From Streptomyces tagetis (GTDB lineage Bacteria > Actinomycetota > Actinomycetes > Streptomycetales > Streptomycetaceae), in the NCBI RefSeq assembly GCF_018069565.1, contig NZ_JAGPNL010000011.1, forward strand, positions 1 through 64,000: 64,000 bases of DNA, read 5' to 3'. A program made the position numbers and the translations under genes. How positions within the stretch are numbered: position 1 is the stretch's first letter; each line of letters starts with the position of its first letter. Of this stretch, positions 8,686 to 17,528 are shown piece by piece. Under the pieces are notes generated by a model that saw only the letters and a program-made list of their open reading frames with translations, searched no databases and was not told the DNA's origin.

Positions 8686-8803
8686 GGGGCGGCCCCTTGA
8701 AGTCGCGTCGGAGTGGTCCCTGATCCGCCGCCGGGCGGCGCAGCCGGCCCCGCCGCCCTCGCGGCCGGGGCCCGGCCGCGAGGGCGGAACACCCTCGCGG
8801 TGC

Positions 8804-8819
8804 AGACTGCATACAGTAT
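8804..8819. promoter_or_regulatory. GntR-type operator, dehydrogenase-homologue copy
   Basis: AGACTGCATACAGTAT: core TGCATACA and a perfect right arm, followed by ACTGAC. It lies about 120 bp upstream of the minus-strand gene that starts at 8685 and about 100 bp from the frc operators. Confidence 0.78.
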
Positions 8820-8922
8820 ACTGACGAACCCCGCCGGGCACCCCGTACGACGCACATCGCCCGCCTCCCGGCGAAATCCCGCGCACACACCTGGACAGCC
8901 ACCACCCCGGGAGGGCTACGAT

Positions 8923-8958
8923 TTATTGCATACAGTATCCGTTGACTGTATGCAGGCC
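8923..8958. promoter_or_regulatory. Double GntR-type operator before frc
   Basis: Two copies in opposite orientation: TTATTGCATACAGTAT at 8923-8938 and TGACTGTATGCAGGCC at 8943-8958, with centres 20 bp apart (about two helical turns). The second ends 34 bp before the frc ATG. This arrangement suggests cooperative binding over the frc promoter. Confidence 0.8.
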
Positions 8959-8992
8959 GCCCGATCCGACCATGTACAAGCGAGGTGACCCC

Positions 8993-10222
8993 ATGACCAG
9001 GGCTCTTGAGGGCGTGCGCGTCCTCGACATGACCCACGTCCAGTCCGGCCCCTCCGCCACCCAGTTGCTGGCCTGGCTCGGCGCGGACGTCGTGAAGCTG
9101 GAGGCGCCGGCCGGCGACATCACGCGCCGTCAGTTGCGCGACCTCCCGGACGTCGACTCCCTGTACTTCACGATGCTCAACTGCAACAAGCGGAGCATCA
9201 CCCTCAACACCAAGACCGAGCGCGGCAAGGAGATCCTGACCGAGCTGATCCGCCGCTCCGACGTCATGGTCGAGAACTTCGGCCCCGGCGCCGTCGACCG
9301 GATGGGCTTCACCTGGGAGCGGGTCCAGGAGATCAACCCCCGCCTCGTCTACGCCTCCATCAAGGGCTTCGGCGAGGGCCCGTACACCGACTTCAAGGCG
9401 TACGAGGTCGTCGCCCAGGCGATGGGCGGCTCGATGGCCACCACCGGCTTCGAGGAGGGTCCGCCCACCGCGACCGGCGCCCAGATCGGCGACTCCGGCA
9501 CCGGCGTCCACCTGGTCGCCGGCATCCTCGCCGCGCTCTTCCAGCGCGAGCGCACCGGCCGCGGCCAGCGGGTCAACGTCGCCATGCAGCACGCGGTGCT
9601 CAACCTGTGCCGGGTGAAACTGCGCGACCAGCAGCGCCTGGCGCACGGCCCGCTCGCGGAGTACCCGAACGAGGACTTCGGCGACACCGTGCCGCGCTCG
9701 GGCAACGCCTCCGGCGGCGGACAGCCCGGCTGGGCGGTCAGGTGCGCGCCCGGCGGCCCCAACGACTACGTGTACATCGTGGTCCAGCCCGTCGGCTGGC
9801 AGCCCATCGCCGAGCTGATGGGCCGTCCGGAACTGGCCGAGGACCCCGAGTGGGCCACCCCCGAGGCACGGCTGTCCAAGCTGGACAAGATGTTCCAGCT
9901 CATCGAGGAGTGGAGCAGCACCCTGCCCAAGTGGCAGGTGCTGGAGGCGCTCAACGCCCACGGCATCCCCTGCGGGCCGATCCTCTCCACCAAGGAGATC
10001 ATCGAGGACGAGTCGCTGGCCGCCAACGAGATGGTCGTCCGCGTCCCGCACCCCGAGCGGGGCGAGTTCACCACCGTGGGCAGCCCGCTCAAGCTCTCCG
10101 ACTCCCCCGTCGAGGTGACCAGTTCACCCCTGCTCGGCGCGCACAACGAAGAGGTCTACGTCGGGGAGCTGGGTCTCGACTCCGGCGAACTCCAGCTCCT
10201 CAAGTCGAACGGAGTGATCTGA
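8993..10222 (+). CDS. frc: Formyl-CoA:oxalate CoA-transferase
   Basis: A 409-residue class III CoA-transferase that moves CoA from formyl-CoA to oxalate, giving oxalyl-CoA and formate. The sequence follows the family closely: VRVLDMTHVQSGPSATQLL at the N-terminus, the catalytic aspartate in GAQIGDSGTG (Asp167, equivalent to Asp169 of the Oxalobacter enzyme), and a glycine loop SGGGQPGW. The ATG at 8993 has CGAGGTGA eight bases upstream; an in-frame ATG at 8942 lies inside the operator and is unlikely. It is followed after 2 bases by the acyl-CoA ligase gene and works with Oxc. Confidence 0.95.
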   Translation: MTRALEGVRVLDMTHVQSGPSATQLLAWLGADVVKLEAPAGDITRRQLRDLPDVDSLYFTMLNCNKRSITLNTKTERGKEILTELIRRSDVMVENFGPGAVDRMGFTWERVQEINPRLVYASIKGFGEGPYTDFKAYEVVAQAMGGSMATTGFEEGPPTATGAQIGDSGTGVHLVAGILAALFQRERTGRGQRVNVAMQHAVLNLCRVKLRDQQRLAHGPLAEYPNEDFGDTVPRSGNASGGGQPGWAVRCAPGGPNDYVYIVVQPVGWQPIAELMGRPELAEDPEWATPEARLSKLDKMFQLIEEWSSTLPKWQVLEALNAHGIPCGPILSTKEIIEDESLAANEMVVRVPHPERGEFTTVGSPLKLSDSPVEVTSSPLLGAHNEEVYVGELGLDSGELQLLKSNGVI

Positions 10223-10224
10223 GC

Positions 10225-12381
10225 ATGCCCGTGAACCATGACGCAGTCGACCGCGACACCGTGACCGAGGTGCTCGCCGGCGTGCGCGCCGAGGGCCGCA
10301 GCGCCCTGACCGCGCCCGAGGGCAAGCGGATCGCGGACGCCTACGGGATCGCCACCCCCGGCGAGGCCCTGGCCACGAGCGCGGACGAGGCGGTGGCGCA
10401 CGCCGGCTCCTTCGACGGACCGGTCGTGCTGAAGATCGTCTCCCCCGACATCCTGCACAAGACGGACGCGGGCGGGGTGATCGTCGGAGTGGAGTCGGCC
10501 GAGCAGGTCCGCGCCGCCTACGACCGGATCGTCGCCAACGCCCGGGAGTACGACGCGGGGGCCCGGATCACCGGCGTCCAGGTGCAGCAGATGCTGCCGC
10601 CGGGCCAGGAGGTCATCGTCGGCGCGGTCACCGACCCGACCTTCGGCAAGGTCGTCGCCTTCGGGCTCGGCGGCGTGCTGGTCGAGGTCCTCAAGGACGT
10701 GACGTTCCGGCTGGCCCCGGTCACCGAGGACGAGGCCGCCTCCATGCTGGACTCCATCGGCGCGGCCGAGATCCTGCGCGGGGTGCGCGGGGCCCCGGCG
10801 GTGGACCGCGCGGCGCTGGCCGAACAGATCCGCCGGGTCTCCCAACTGGTCACGGACTTCCCGGAGATCGCCGAGGTCGACCTCAACCCGGTGATCGCCA
10901 CGCCCGAGGGCGCCCTCGCCGCGGACATCCGCGTCCTGCTCGCCGAGAGCGTGCCGGCCCCGCGCCGGACCCACACCCGCGAGGAGATCCTCTCGTCGAT
11001 GACGCGGCTCATGCAGCCGCGGTCGGTGGCGGTCATCGGCGCCTCCTCCGAGGCCGGCAAGATCGGCAACTCGGTCATGCGCAACCTGATCGACGGCGGC
11101 TTCGCGGGCGACATCCACCCGGTCAACCCCAAGGCCGACGAGATCGAGGGCCGCAAGGCGTACGCCTCCGTCCTCGACGTCCCCGGCGAGGTGGACGTCG
11201 CCGTCTTCGCCATCCCGGCGAAGTTCGTGCCCGCCGCGCTGGAGGAGGTCGGCGCCAGGAACATCCCCAACGCGGTGCTGATCCCCTCGGGTTTCGCCGA
11301 GACCGGCGAGCACGAGTTGCAGGACCGGATCGTCGCCATCGCCGAGGAGCGCGGCATCCGCCTGCTCGGTCCCAACATCTACGGCTACTACTCGCCGTGG
11401 CAGGACCTGTGCGCCACCTTCTGCACCCCGTACGACGTCAAGGGGCCGGTGGCGCTGACCTCGCAGTCCGGCGGCATCGGCATGGCGATCCTCGGCTTCG
11501 CCCGCACCACCAAGACCGGTGTCTCCGCCATCGTCGGCCTGGGCAACAAGTCCGACATCGACGAGGACGACCTGCTGACCTACTTCGGCGAGGACCCCCA
11601 CACCAAGTGCGTCGCCATGCACCTGGAGGACCTCAAGGACGGCCGGGCGTTCGTCGAGGCGGCCCGCGCCACCGTGCCGAAGAAGCCGATCGTGGTGCTC
11701 AAGGCGGGGCGCACCTCCGCCGGGGCGAAGGCGGCCGGCTCGCACACCGGCGCGCTCGCCGGCGACGACGCCGTGTACGACGACATCCTGCGCCAGGCCG
11801 GCGTGATCCGCGCACCGGGCCTCAACGAGATGCTGGAGTACGCGCGGGCGCTGCCGGTCCTGCCCACCCCGCAGGGCGAGAACGTCGTCATCATCACCGG
11901 TGCCGGCGGCTCCGGGGTGCTGCTCTCGGACGCCTGCGTGGACAACGGGCTGTCGCTGATGGACATCCCGGCCGATCTGGACGAGGCGTTCATGCGGTAC
12001 ATCCCGCCGTTCGGCGCGGCGGGCAACCCGATCGACATCACCGGTGGGGAGCCGCCGTCCACCTACGAGGCGACGATCCGTCTCGGCCTGGAGGACCCGC
12101 GGGTGCACGCCCTGATCCTGGGCTACTGGCACACCATCGTCACCCCGCCGATGGTCTTCGCCGAGCTGACCGCGCGCGTCGTCGCCGAGGCGCGGGCCAA
12201 GGGCATCCACAAGCCGGTGGTGGCCTCGCTCGCCGGGGACACCGAGGTGGAGGCGGCCAGCGCCCACCTCTTCGCGCACGGGGTCGTCGCCTACCCGTAC
12301 ACCACCGAGCAGCCGGTGGCCGCGCTGGGCGCCAAGTACCGCTGGGCCAGGGCCGCCGGGCTGCTCCCCGCGAAGGGGTGA
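10225..12381 (+). CDS. ADP-forming acyl-CoA ligase, beta-alpha fusion
   Basis: A 718-residue fused NDP-forming acyl-CoA synthetase. Residues about 1-240 form an ATP-grasp (beta) domain with LKIVSPDILHKTDAGGV and EVDLNPVI. About 250-370 is the CoA-binding domain (SVAVIGASSEAGKIGNSV). The rest is the succinyl-CoA-ligase-like alpha part with SQSGG and the SHTGALAGDD stretch that carries the phosphohistidine in this family. Most relatives are annotated acetate-CoA ligase with the alpha part first; here the ATP-grasp part comes first. It lies 2 bases after frc, so I infer it makes or recovers oxalyl-CoA or formyl-CoA. The substrate is not readable from sequence. Confidence 0.85.
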   Translation: MPVNHDAVDRDTVTEVLAGVRAEGRSALTAPEGKRIADAYGIATPGEALATSADEAVAHAGSFDGPVVLKIVSPDILHKTDAGGVIVGVESAEQVRAAYDRIVANAREYDAGARITGVQVQQMLPPGQEVIVGAVTDPTFGKVVAFGLGGVLVEVLKDVTFRLAPVTEDEAASMLDSIGAAEILRGVRGAPAVDRAALAEQIRRVSQLVTDFPEIAEVDLNPVIATPEGALAADIRVLLAESVPAPRRTHTREEILSSMTRLMQPRSVAVIGASSEAGKIGNSVMRNLIDGGFAGDIHPVNPKADEIEGRKAYASVLDVPGEVDVAVFAIPAKFVPAALEEVGARNIPNAVLIPSGFAETGEHELQDRIVAIAEERGIRLLGPNIYGYYSPWQDLCATFCTPYDVKGPVALTSQSGGIGMAILGFARTTKTGVSAIVGLGNKSDIDEDDLLTYFGEDPHTKCVAMHLEDLKDGRAFVEAARATVPKKPIVVLKAGRTSAGAKAAGSHTGALAGDDAVYDDILRQAGVIRAPGLNEMLEYARALPVLPTPQGENVVIITGAGGSGVLLSDACVDNGLSLMDIPADLDEAFMRYIPPFGAAGNPIDITGGEPPSTYEATIRLGLEDPRVHALILGYWHTIVTPPMVFAELTARVVAEARAKGIHKPVVASLAGDTEVEAASAHLFAHGVVAYPYTTEQPVAALGAKYRWARAAGLLPAKG

Positions 12382-12420
12382 CCGAGCCGCGGACCGCCCC
12401 GGCGGTGCGGTCCGCCGGGC

Positions 12421-12458
12421 GGGTCCGGTCCGGGCGCCCCGGCGCCGGGACCGGACCC
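12421..12458. terminator. Terminator between the ligase gene and gntR
   Basis: An inverted repeat with arms 12421-12438 and 12441-12458 and one mismatch, giving a stem of about 16 bp with a very short loop. It lies between convergent genes. Confidence 0.8.
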
Positions 12459-12536
12459 GTTCCCGTTCCCGTTCTCGCGCCCGTTCTCGCCCCGTACGGG
12501 GATGGCCGGTGGCGTCGCGGCACCGGCCCGTCCGGG

Positions 12537-13229
12537 TCAGTGGCCGGAGCCGGAGTGTTCGCGGTAGGCGGCGCGGGTCTGCTCGGTGTGCGCGCGCATC
12601 GCCTGCTGGGCGCGCTCTTCGTCGCCCGTCTCGATGGCCGCGATCAGCTCGCGGTGCTCGTCCCAGGAGTGGGCGCCGCGGGTCCGCGCGATCGGCGTGT
12701 AGAACCACCGCATACGGCGGTCCACCTGGGCGGAGAGTTCGGCGAGCACGGAGTTGGCCGCCAGCTCCATGACCTGGGCGTGGAAGGCGGCGTTGGTGGC
12801 GACGACGGCGTCGATGTCGTCGGCGCGCAGGGCCCGTTCGCCCTCGTCGCAGAGGGCGCGCAGCCGCTTCGACGCCTCCGGCGTGGTGTTGGCCGCCGCG
12901 AGCCGCGCCGCCTCGGCCTCCAGCAGGCCGCGTACCGCGAGGAGCTGGTCGGCCTCCTGCTCGGTGGGTTCGTGCACGAAGGCGCCCTGGGCGGGGCGCA
13001 GATCGACCCAGCCCTCGGTGTCGAGCCGCTGGAGCGCCTCGCGGACGGGCTGGCGGGAGACGCCGAGCTGTCCGGCGAGTTCGGTCTCGACCAGATGCTG
13101 ACCGGGCTGGAGCACCCTGGTGATGATCAGCTCCAGGAGGGCTTCGTAGACCCGCTCGCGCAGCGGGCCCGGCCGCTCCAGCTTCGGCACGGCCCCCTTC
13201 GGCAATTCCGTGGACAGCATCGCTTCCAT
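12537..13229 (-). CDS. GntR-family (FCD domain) regulator of the oxalate cluster
   Basis: A 230-residue transcription factor. The N-terminal winged helix contains LRERVYEALLELIITRVLQPG and the recognition region ETELAGQLGVSRQPVREALQRLDTEG cut here at its usual landmarks. The C-terminal FCD ligand domain has metal-type ligands in NAAFHAQVM and AHTEQTRAAYREH. The ATG at 13229 is used; an in-frame ATG at 13220 is possible. GntR/FCD proteins bind short palindromes and are released by small acids or CoA esters. As the only regulator gene in the cluster it is the likely reader of the repeated TGYATRCA dyad; the ligand could be oxalate, oxalyl-CoA or formyl-CoA. Confidence 0.9.
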   Translation of the reverse strand: MEAMLSTELPKGAVPKLERPGPLRERVYEALLELIITRVLQPGQHLVETELAGQLGVSRQPVREALQRLDTEGWVDLRPAQGAFVHEPTEQEADQLLAVRGLLEAEAARLAAANTTPEASKRLRALCDEGERALRADDIDAVVATNAAFHAQVMELAANSVLAELSAQVDRRMRWFYTPIARTRGAHSWDEHRELIAAIETGDEERAQQAMRAHTEQTRAAYREHSGSGH

Positions 13230-13262
13230 CCCTGATCGGCGGCCCGGCGAGCCGGACATCGG

Positions 13263-13278
13263 CTTTCGTCTACAGTCT
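13263..13278. promoter_or_regulatory. Weak GntR-type operator before gntR
   Basis: TCTACAGTCT keeps the TACAGT half of the cluster dyad but has lost the other arm. Its position 34 bp upstream of the gntR start suggests weak autoregulation. Confidence 0.4.
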
Positions 13279-13395
13279 ACCGGCCTCGCCCCCGCCCGCC
13301 CGCGCGGCCACCCGCGCACGCCCGGCCGGCCGGCGCCTCCGCGCGCACCGCGCACCTGATCCGCCCGCCCCTTGCTCCCACACTCGACCCGAGGG

Positions 13396-13411
13396 ATACT
13401 GCATACAGTAT
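13396..13411. promoter_or_regulatory. GntR-type operator, oxc copy (best match)
   Basis: ATACTGCATACAGTAT is the most symmetric copy in the window, with only the central pair breaking the palindrome. It lies 36 bp before the oxc ATG and fixes the 16-bp consensus. Confidence 0.85.
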
Positions 13412-13446
13412 TCCCGAGTTTGCGCGACACAAGGAGGGTCCTGACC

Positions 13447-15183
13447 ATGACCAACGCTCCTCCGATGCCGGATACCGAGGTCGGGGGCACTGCCGATCCG
13501 GCCGCCCTCACCGACGGAATCCATCTGGTCGTCGACGCCCTCAAGAACAACGGCGTGGAGACGATCTACGGTGTCGTCGGCATCCCCATCACCGACCTGG
13601 CTCGCGTCGCGCAGGCTTCGGGCATCCGCTACATCGGCTTCCGCCACGAGAGCAACGCCGGACACGCCGCGGCGGCGGCCGGGTTCCTCACCAAGAAGCC
13701 GGGCATCTGCCTCACGGTCTCCGCCCCCGGCTTCCTCAACGGACTGGTGGCGCTCGCCAACGCCACCACCAACTGCTTCCCGATGGTGCAGATCTCCGGC
13801 TCCAGCGAGCGGCACCTCGTCGACCTCCAGCGGGGCGACTACGAGGAGATGGACCAGCTCGCGGCGGCCCGGCCGTTCGTCAAGGCGGCCTACCGGGTGC
13901 ACCGCGCCGAGGACATCGGCCGGGGCATCGCCCGCGCCATCCGCACCGCCGCCTCCGGCCGGCCGGGCGGGGTCTACCTCGACATCCCGGCCGCGGTGCT
14001 CGGCGAGGTCATCGACGCGGAGCGCGGCGCCGCCTCGCTCTGGCAGGTCGTCGACCCCTCCCCGCGCCAACTGCCCGACCCCGAGGTGGTCGACCGCGCG
14101 ATCGACCTGCTGGCCAACGCCGAGCGGCCCCTGATCGTCCTCGGCAAGGGCGCCGCCTACGCCCAGGCGGACGAGTCCATCCGCGACTTCGTCGAGGGCA
14201 CCGGCGTGCCCTACCTGCCGATGTCGATGGCGAAGGGCCTGCTGCCCGACGACCATCCGCAGTCGGCGGCCACCGCCCGCTCCCTCGCCCTGCGCCGGGC
14301 GGACGTCGTCGTCCTGGTCGGCGCCCGGCTCAACTGGCTGCTGGGGCACGGCGACGCTCCCCAGTGGGACCCCGACGCCACCTTCGTCCAGGTGGACATC
14401 GAGGCCGCCGAGATGGACAGCAACCAGCCCATCGCGGCCCCGCTCGTCGGCGACATCGGCTCGGTGATGGAGGCCCTGGCCGAGCGGAGCAAACCGGGCC
14501 GGATCTCCGCCCCCGCGGCCTGGCGCGAGGAGCTGGCGGCCCGCTCCGCCCGCAACTCCGCCAAGATGGCCGAGCGTCTGGCCGCCGCGCGCACCGCGCA
14601 CCCGATGAAGTTCCTCGGCGCGCTCCAGGTGATCCGCGACATCCTCCACGAGCACCCGGAGACCTACCTCGTCAACGAGGGGGCGAACGCGCTCGACCTG
14701 GCACGCAACACCATCGGCATGCGCGTACCCCGCCACCGCCTGGACAGCGGCACCTGGGGCGTCATGGGGATCGGCATGGGGTACGCGATCGCCGCCGCCG
14801 TGGAGACCGGCCGGCCGGTCGTCGCCATCGAGGGCGACAGCGCCTTCGGCTTCAGCGGCATGGAGGTGGAGACGGTCTGCCGCTACGGCCTGCCCGTCGT
14901 CACCGTCGTCCTCAACAACAGCGGCGTCTACCGCGGTGACGAGGCGTCCACCTCCTCGGACCCGGCGCCGACCGCGCTCAAGGCCCGGCACGACGTCATG
15001 ATCCAGGCGTTCGGCGGTACGGGCGTCCAGGCGACCACCCCCGAGGAGGTCGCCACCAGCCTGCGCGCCGCCCTGGCCGCGGGGGCTCCGGCGCTCATCG
15101 ACTGCGTGATCGACCCCGCCGACGGGACCGAGAGCGGCAACATCGCCCACCTCAACCCCAAGGGGATCACCACCGGGCGGTGA
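13447..15183 (+). CDS. oxc: Oxalyl-CoA decarboxylase
   Basis: A 578-residue thiamine-diphosphate enzyme that converts oxalyl-CoA to formyl-CoA and CO2, closing the CoA cycle with Frc. The N-terminal domain has YGVVGIPITDLAR and the cofactor-activating Glu in GFRHESNAGHAAAA. The C-terminal domain has the TPP/Mg motif GDSAFGFSGMEVET ending in VVLNNSG. The RHLVDLQRGDYEEMDQ region is typical of Oxc rather than acetolactate synthase. The ATG at 13447 has AAGGAGG ten bases upstream. It stands alone between its own operator and a terminator, opposite gntR. Confidence 0.95.
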   Translation: MTNAPPMPDTEVGGTADPAALTDGIHLVVDALKNNGVETIYGVVGIPITDLARVAQASGIRYIGFRHESNAGHAAAAAGFLTKKPGICLTVSAPGFLNGLVALANATTNCFPMVQISGSSERHLVDLQRGDYEEMDQLAAARPFVKAAYRVHRAEDIGRGIARAIRTAASGRPGGVYLDIPAAVLGEVIDAERGAASLWQVVDPSPRQLPDPEVVDRAIDLLANAERPLIVLGKGAAYAQADESIRDFVEGTGVPYLPMSMAKGLLPDDHPQSAATARSLALRRADVVVLVGARLNWLLGHGDAPQWDPDATFVQVDIEAAEMDSNQPIAAPLVGDIGSVMEALAERSKPGRISAPAAWREELAARSARNSAKMAERLAAARTAHPMKFLGALQVIRDILHEHPETYLVNEGANALDLARNTIGMRVPRHRLDSGTWGVMGIGMGYAIAAAVETGRPVVAIEGDSAFGFSGMEVETVCRYGLPVVTVVLNNSGVYRGDEASTSSDPAPTALKARHDVMIQAFGGTGVQATTPEEVATSLRAALAAGAPALIDCVIDPADGTESGNIAHLNPKGITTGR

Positions 15184-15267
15184 GCGGCCGAGGACGGCGG
15201 GCCCGCGGCGCGGCGGACCGGGACCGGGACGGGGTCCCGGCCGGCCGGCGGCGGACCCGCCCGCGAA

Positions 15268-15310
15268 GGCGCCCCTCCCCCCGGACCGAGCACCCGGGTG
15301 GAGGGGCGCC
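15268..15310. terminator. Terminator after oxc
   Basis: A perfect 11-bp stem (GGCGCCCCTCC at 15268-15278 with its complement at 15300-15310), 85 bp after the oxc stop and facing the convergent ctaD unit. Confidence 0.7.
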
Positions 15311-15386
15311 GCCGATTCCGCACCGCCGATTCCGCACCGGCCATTCGGCACCGCCGGTTCCGCCCCTGCCCCGCGCCGGGCCCGGG

Positions 15387-15758
15387 TCAGCGCCCGGCGA
15401 CGAGGCAGAGCAGCAGGACCGCGGCGGTGAACCCGAGCAGGGTCAGGGCGCACAGCCGCGCCCGGAGCAGGGCGTAACGCTGCTCGTACTCGCCGCGCAG
15501 CGACCGCGCCCGCAGCGCGGTGCGCTCCAGGAAGCGGCGCGAGAGCTGCAACTGCCGTTCGGCGAAACAGTCGACGACCGCCTCGCGCTGCGCCGAGGTG
15601 AGCCACTCCAGGCGGTCCGCCATGGCCTCCGCCTCCTTGCGGGCCTGCTCCACCTCGGCCTGCCACAGCAGGTACCCCTCCAGCCGGAGCAGTCCGGCCC
15701 CGGCCGGGTCGCCGGCCCCCTCCTCCGGGTCCGGCCCGCCCTGCCCCCTACCGGTCAC
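15387..15758 (-). CDS. Small C-terminally anchored membrane protein coupled to ctaD
   Basis: A 123-residue protein of unknown function. A Gly/Pro/Glu leader is followed by a long charged helical region (LWQAEVEQARKEAEAMADR onward, likely coiled coil) and a C-terminal membrane helix (LTLLGFTAAVLLLCLVAGR). The GTG at 15758 overlaps the last codons of ctaD, which suggests translational coupling; a start further in is possible. Its neighbour suggests a role around the oxidase, but no family was recognised. Confidence 0.6.
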   Translation of the reverse strand: MTGRGQGGPDPEEGAGDPAGAGLLRLEGYLLWQAEVEQARKEAEAMADRLEWLTSAQREAVVDCFAERQLQLSRRFLERTALRARSLRGEYEQRYALLRARLCALTLLGFTAAVLLLCLVAGR

Positions 15759-17475
15759 CGTCGCGCGGGAGACCGGGCGTGCCCGGGTGCGGCTCGACGG
15801 CGTCGCGCCGGCCGACGTTCTCCTCCTGGTCGATCTGTGACAGTCCGGGGTGGTGCAGGTCGAACGCCGGGGACTCCGAGCGGATGCGGGGCATGGTGAC
15901 GAAGTTGTGGCGCGGCGGCGGGCAGGGCGTGGCCCACTCCAGCGAACGGCCGTAGCCCCAGGGGTCGTCCACACCCACCGGCGTGCCGTACTTGGCGGTC
16001 TTCCAGACGTTGTAGACGAAGGGCAGCATCGAGGCGCCGAGCAGGAAGGAGCCGATGGTGGAGACGGTGTTGAGGGCGGTGAACCCGTCGGAGGCCAGGT
16101 AGTCGGCGTACCGGCGGGGCATGCCTTCCGTACCGAGCCAGTGCTGGACGAGGAAGGTGGTGTGGAAGCCGATGAACAGCGTCCAGAAGTGGATCTTCCC
16201 GAGGCGTTCGTCGAGCATCTTCCCGGTGAACTTGGCCCACCAGAAGTAGAAGCCGGCGAACATGGCGAAGACGACGGTGCCGAAGACCACGTAGTGGAAG
16301 TGGGCCACCACGAAGTACGAGTCGGAGACGTGGAAGTCGAGCGGCGGCGAGGCCAGGATGACACCACTGAGCCCGCCGAAGAGGAAGGTGACGAGGAAGC
16401 CCGCGGCCCACAGCATGGGCGTCTCGAAGGAGAGCGAGCCGCGCCACATGGTGCCGATCCAGTTGAAGAACTTCACCCCGGTCGGGACCGCGATCAGGAA
16501 GGACATGAAGGAGAAGAACGGCAGCAGCACGCCCCCGGTGACGAACATGTGGTGGGCCCACACGGTGATGGACAGACCCGCGATGGCGATGGTGGCCCCG
16601 ATGAGGCCGACGTAGCCGAAGATCGGCTTGCGCGAGAAGACCGGGATGATCTCCGTGATGATGCCGAAGAACGGCACCGCGATGATGTACACCTCGGGAT
16701 GGCCGAAGAACCAGAAGAGGTGCTGCCACAGCAGCGCCCCGCCGTTGGCCGCCTCGAAGACGTGGGCGCCGAACTTGCGGTCCACCTCCAGCGTGAGCAG
16801 CGCCCCGGCCAGCACCGGGAAGGCCATCAGGACCAGGACCGCGGTGAGCAGGATGTTCCAGGTGAAGATCGGCATCCGGAACATCGTCATGCCGGGGGCG
16901 CGCATGCAGATGATCGTGGTGATGAAGTTGACCGAGCCGAGGATGGTGCCGAAGCCGGAGAAGGCCAGTCCCATGATCCACAGGTCGGGGCCGAGGCCCG
17001 GCGCGTGGGAGGCGTCGGTCAGCGGCGAATAGGCGAACCAGCCGAAGGCCGCGGCGCCGCCCGGGGTGAGGAAGCCGCCCATGGCGATGATCGAGCCGAA
17101 GAGGTAGAGCCAGTACGCGAACATGTTCAGGCGGGGGAACGCCACGTCCGGCGCACCGATCTGCAACGGCATGATCCAGTTGGCGAAACCGGCGAACAGC
17201 GGCGTGGCGAACATCAGCAGCATCACCGTGCCGTGCATGGTGAACGCCTGGTTGAACTGCTCGTTCGAGACGATCTGGAGGCCGGGACGGGCCAGTTCGG
17301 CCCGGATCACCAGGGCCATCACGCCGCCGGCGATGAAGAAGACGAACGACGTGATCATGTAGAGGCTGCCGATCGTCTTGTGATCGGTGCTGGTCACCCA
17401 GGAGACCACGACCTGCCCCGGCTTTCGGCGGGGCGGTCCGGCGGTGGTCACGGGCGGCTGGTCGAGGGCGGTCAC
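15748..17475 (-). CDS. ctaD: Cytochrome c oxidase subunit I, aa3 type
   Basis: A 575-residue membrane protein with about 12 helices. It carries heme a and heme a3/CuB ligands in FTMHGTVM, WFFGHPEVYI (with the His-Tyr crosslink motif), WAHHMF and VAHFHYV. It reduces O2 and pumps protons in the terminal aa3 oxidase. The gene stands alone without ctaC, ctaE or qcr genes, so it is probably a second subunit I that uses partners encoded elsewhere. After PRIRSESPAFDLHHP the tail is acidic and proline-rich. There is no oxalate operator upstream, so it is a neighbour of that cluster rather than a member. Confidence 0.95.
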   Translation of the reverse strand: MTALDQPPVTTAGPPRRKPGQVVVSWVTSTDHKTIGSLYMITSFVFFIAGGVMALVIRAELARPGLQIVSNEQFNQAFTMHGTVMLLMFATPLFAGFANWIMPLQIGAPDVAFPRLNMFAYWLYLFGSIIAMGGFLTPGGAAAFGWFAYSPLTDASHAPGLGPDLWIMGLAFSGFGTILGSVNFITTIICMRAPGMTMFRMPIFTWNILLTAVLVLMAFPVLAGALLTLEVDRKFGAHVFEAANGGALLWQHLFWFFGHPEVYIIAVPFFGIITEIIPVFSRKPIFGYVGLIGATIAIAGLSITVWAHHMFVTGGVLLPFFSFMSFLIAVPTGVKFFNWIGTMWRGSLSFETPMLWAAGFLVTFLFGGLSGVILASPPLDFHVSDSYFVVAHFHYVVFGTVVFAMFAGFYFWWAKFTGKMLDERLGKIHFWTLFIGFHTTFLVQHWLGTEGMPRRYADYLASDGFTALNTVSTIGSFLLGASMLPFVYNVWKTAKYGTPVGVDDPWGYGRSLEWATPCPPPRHNFVTMPRIRSESPAFDLHHPGLSQIDQEENVGRRDAVEPHPGTPGLPRDGDR

Positions 17476-17528
17476 GCGGGTTCTCCCTGATGGACGCCGA
17501 TGGACGGCGGGCGGGCTACGGGCCGGTG

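Noticed and set aside
10156..12708. 850-codon minus-strand frame over the acyl-CoA ligase gene
   Set aside because: Antisense shadow of a protein with a full set of ATP-grasp and ligase motifs.
15311..15365. Short repeats of a CCGATTCCGCACCG type after the oxc terminator
   Set aside because: Only two to three imperfect units, no dyad and no gene; probably simple sequence.
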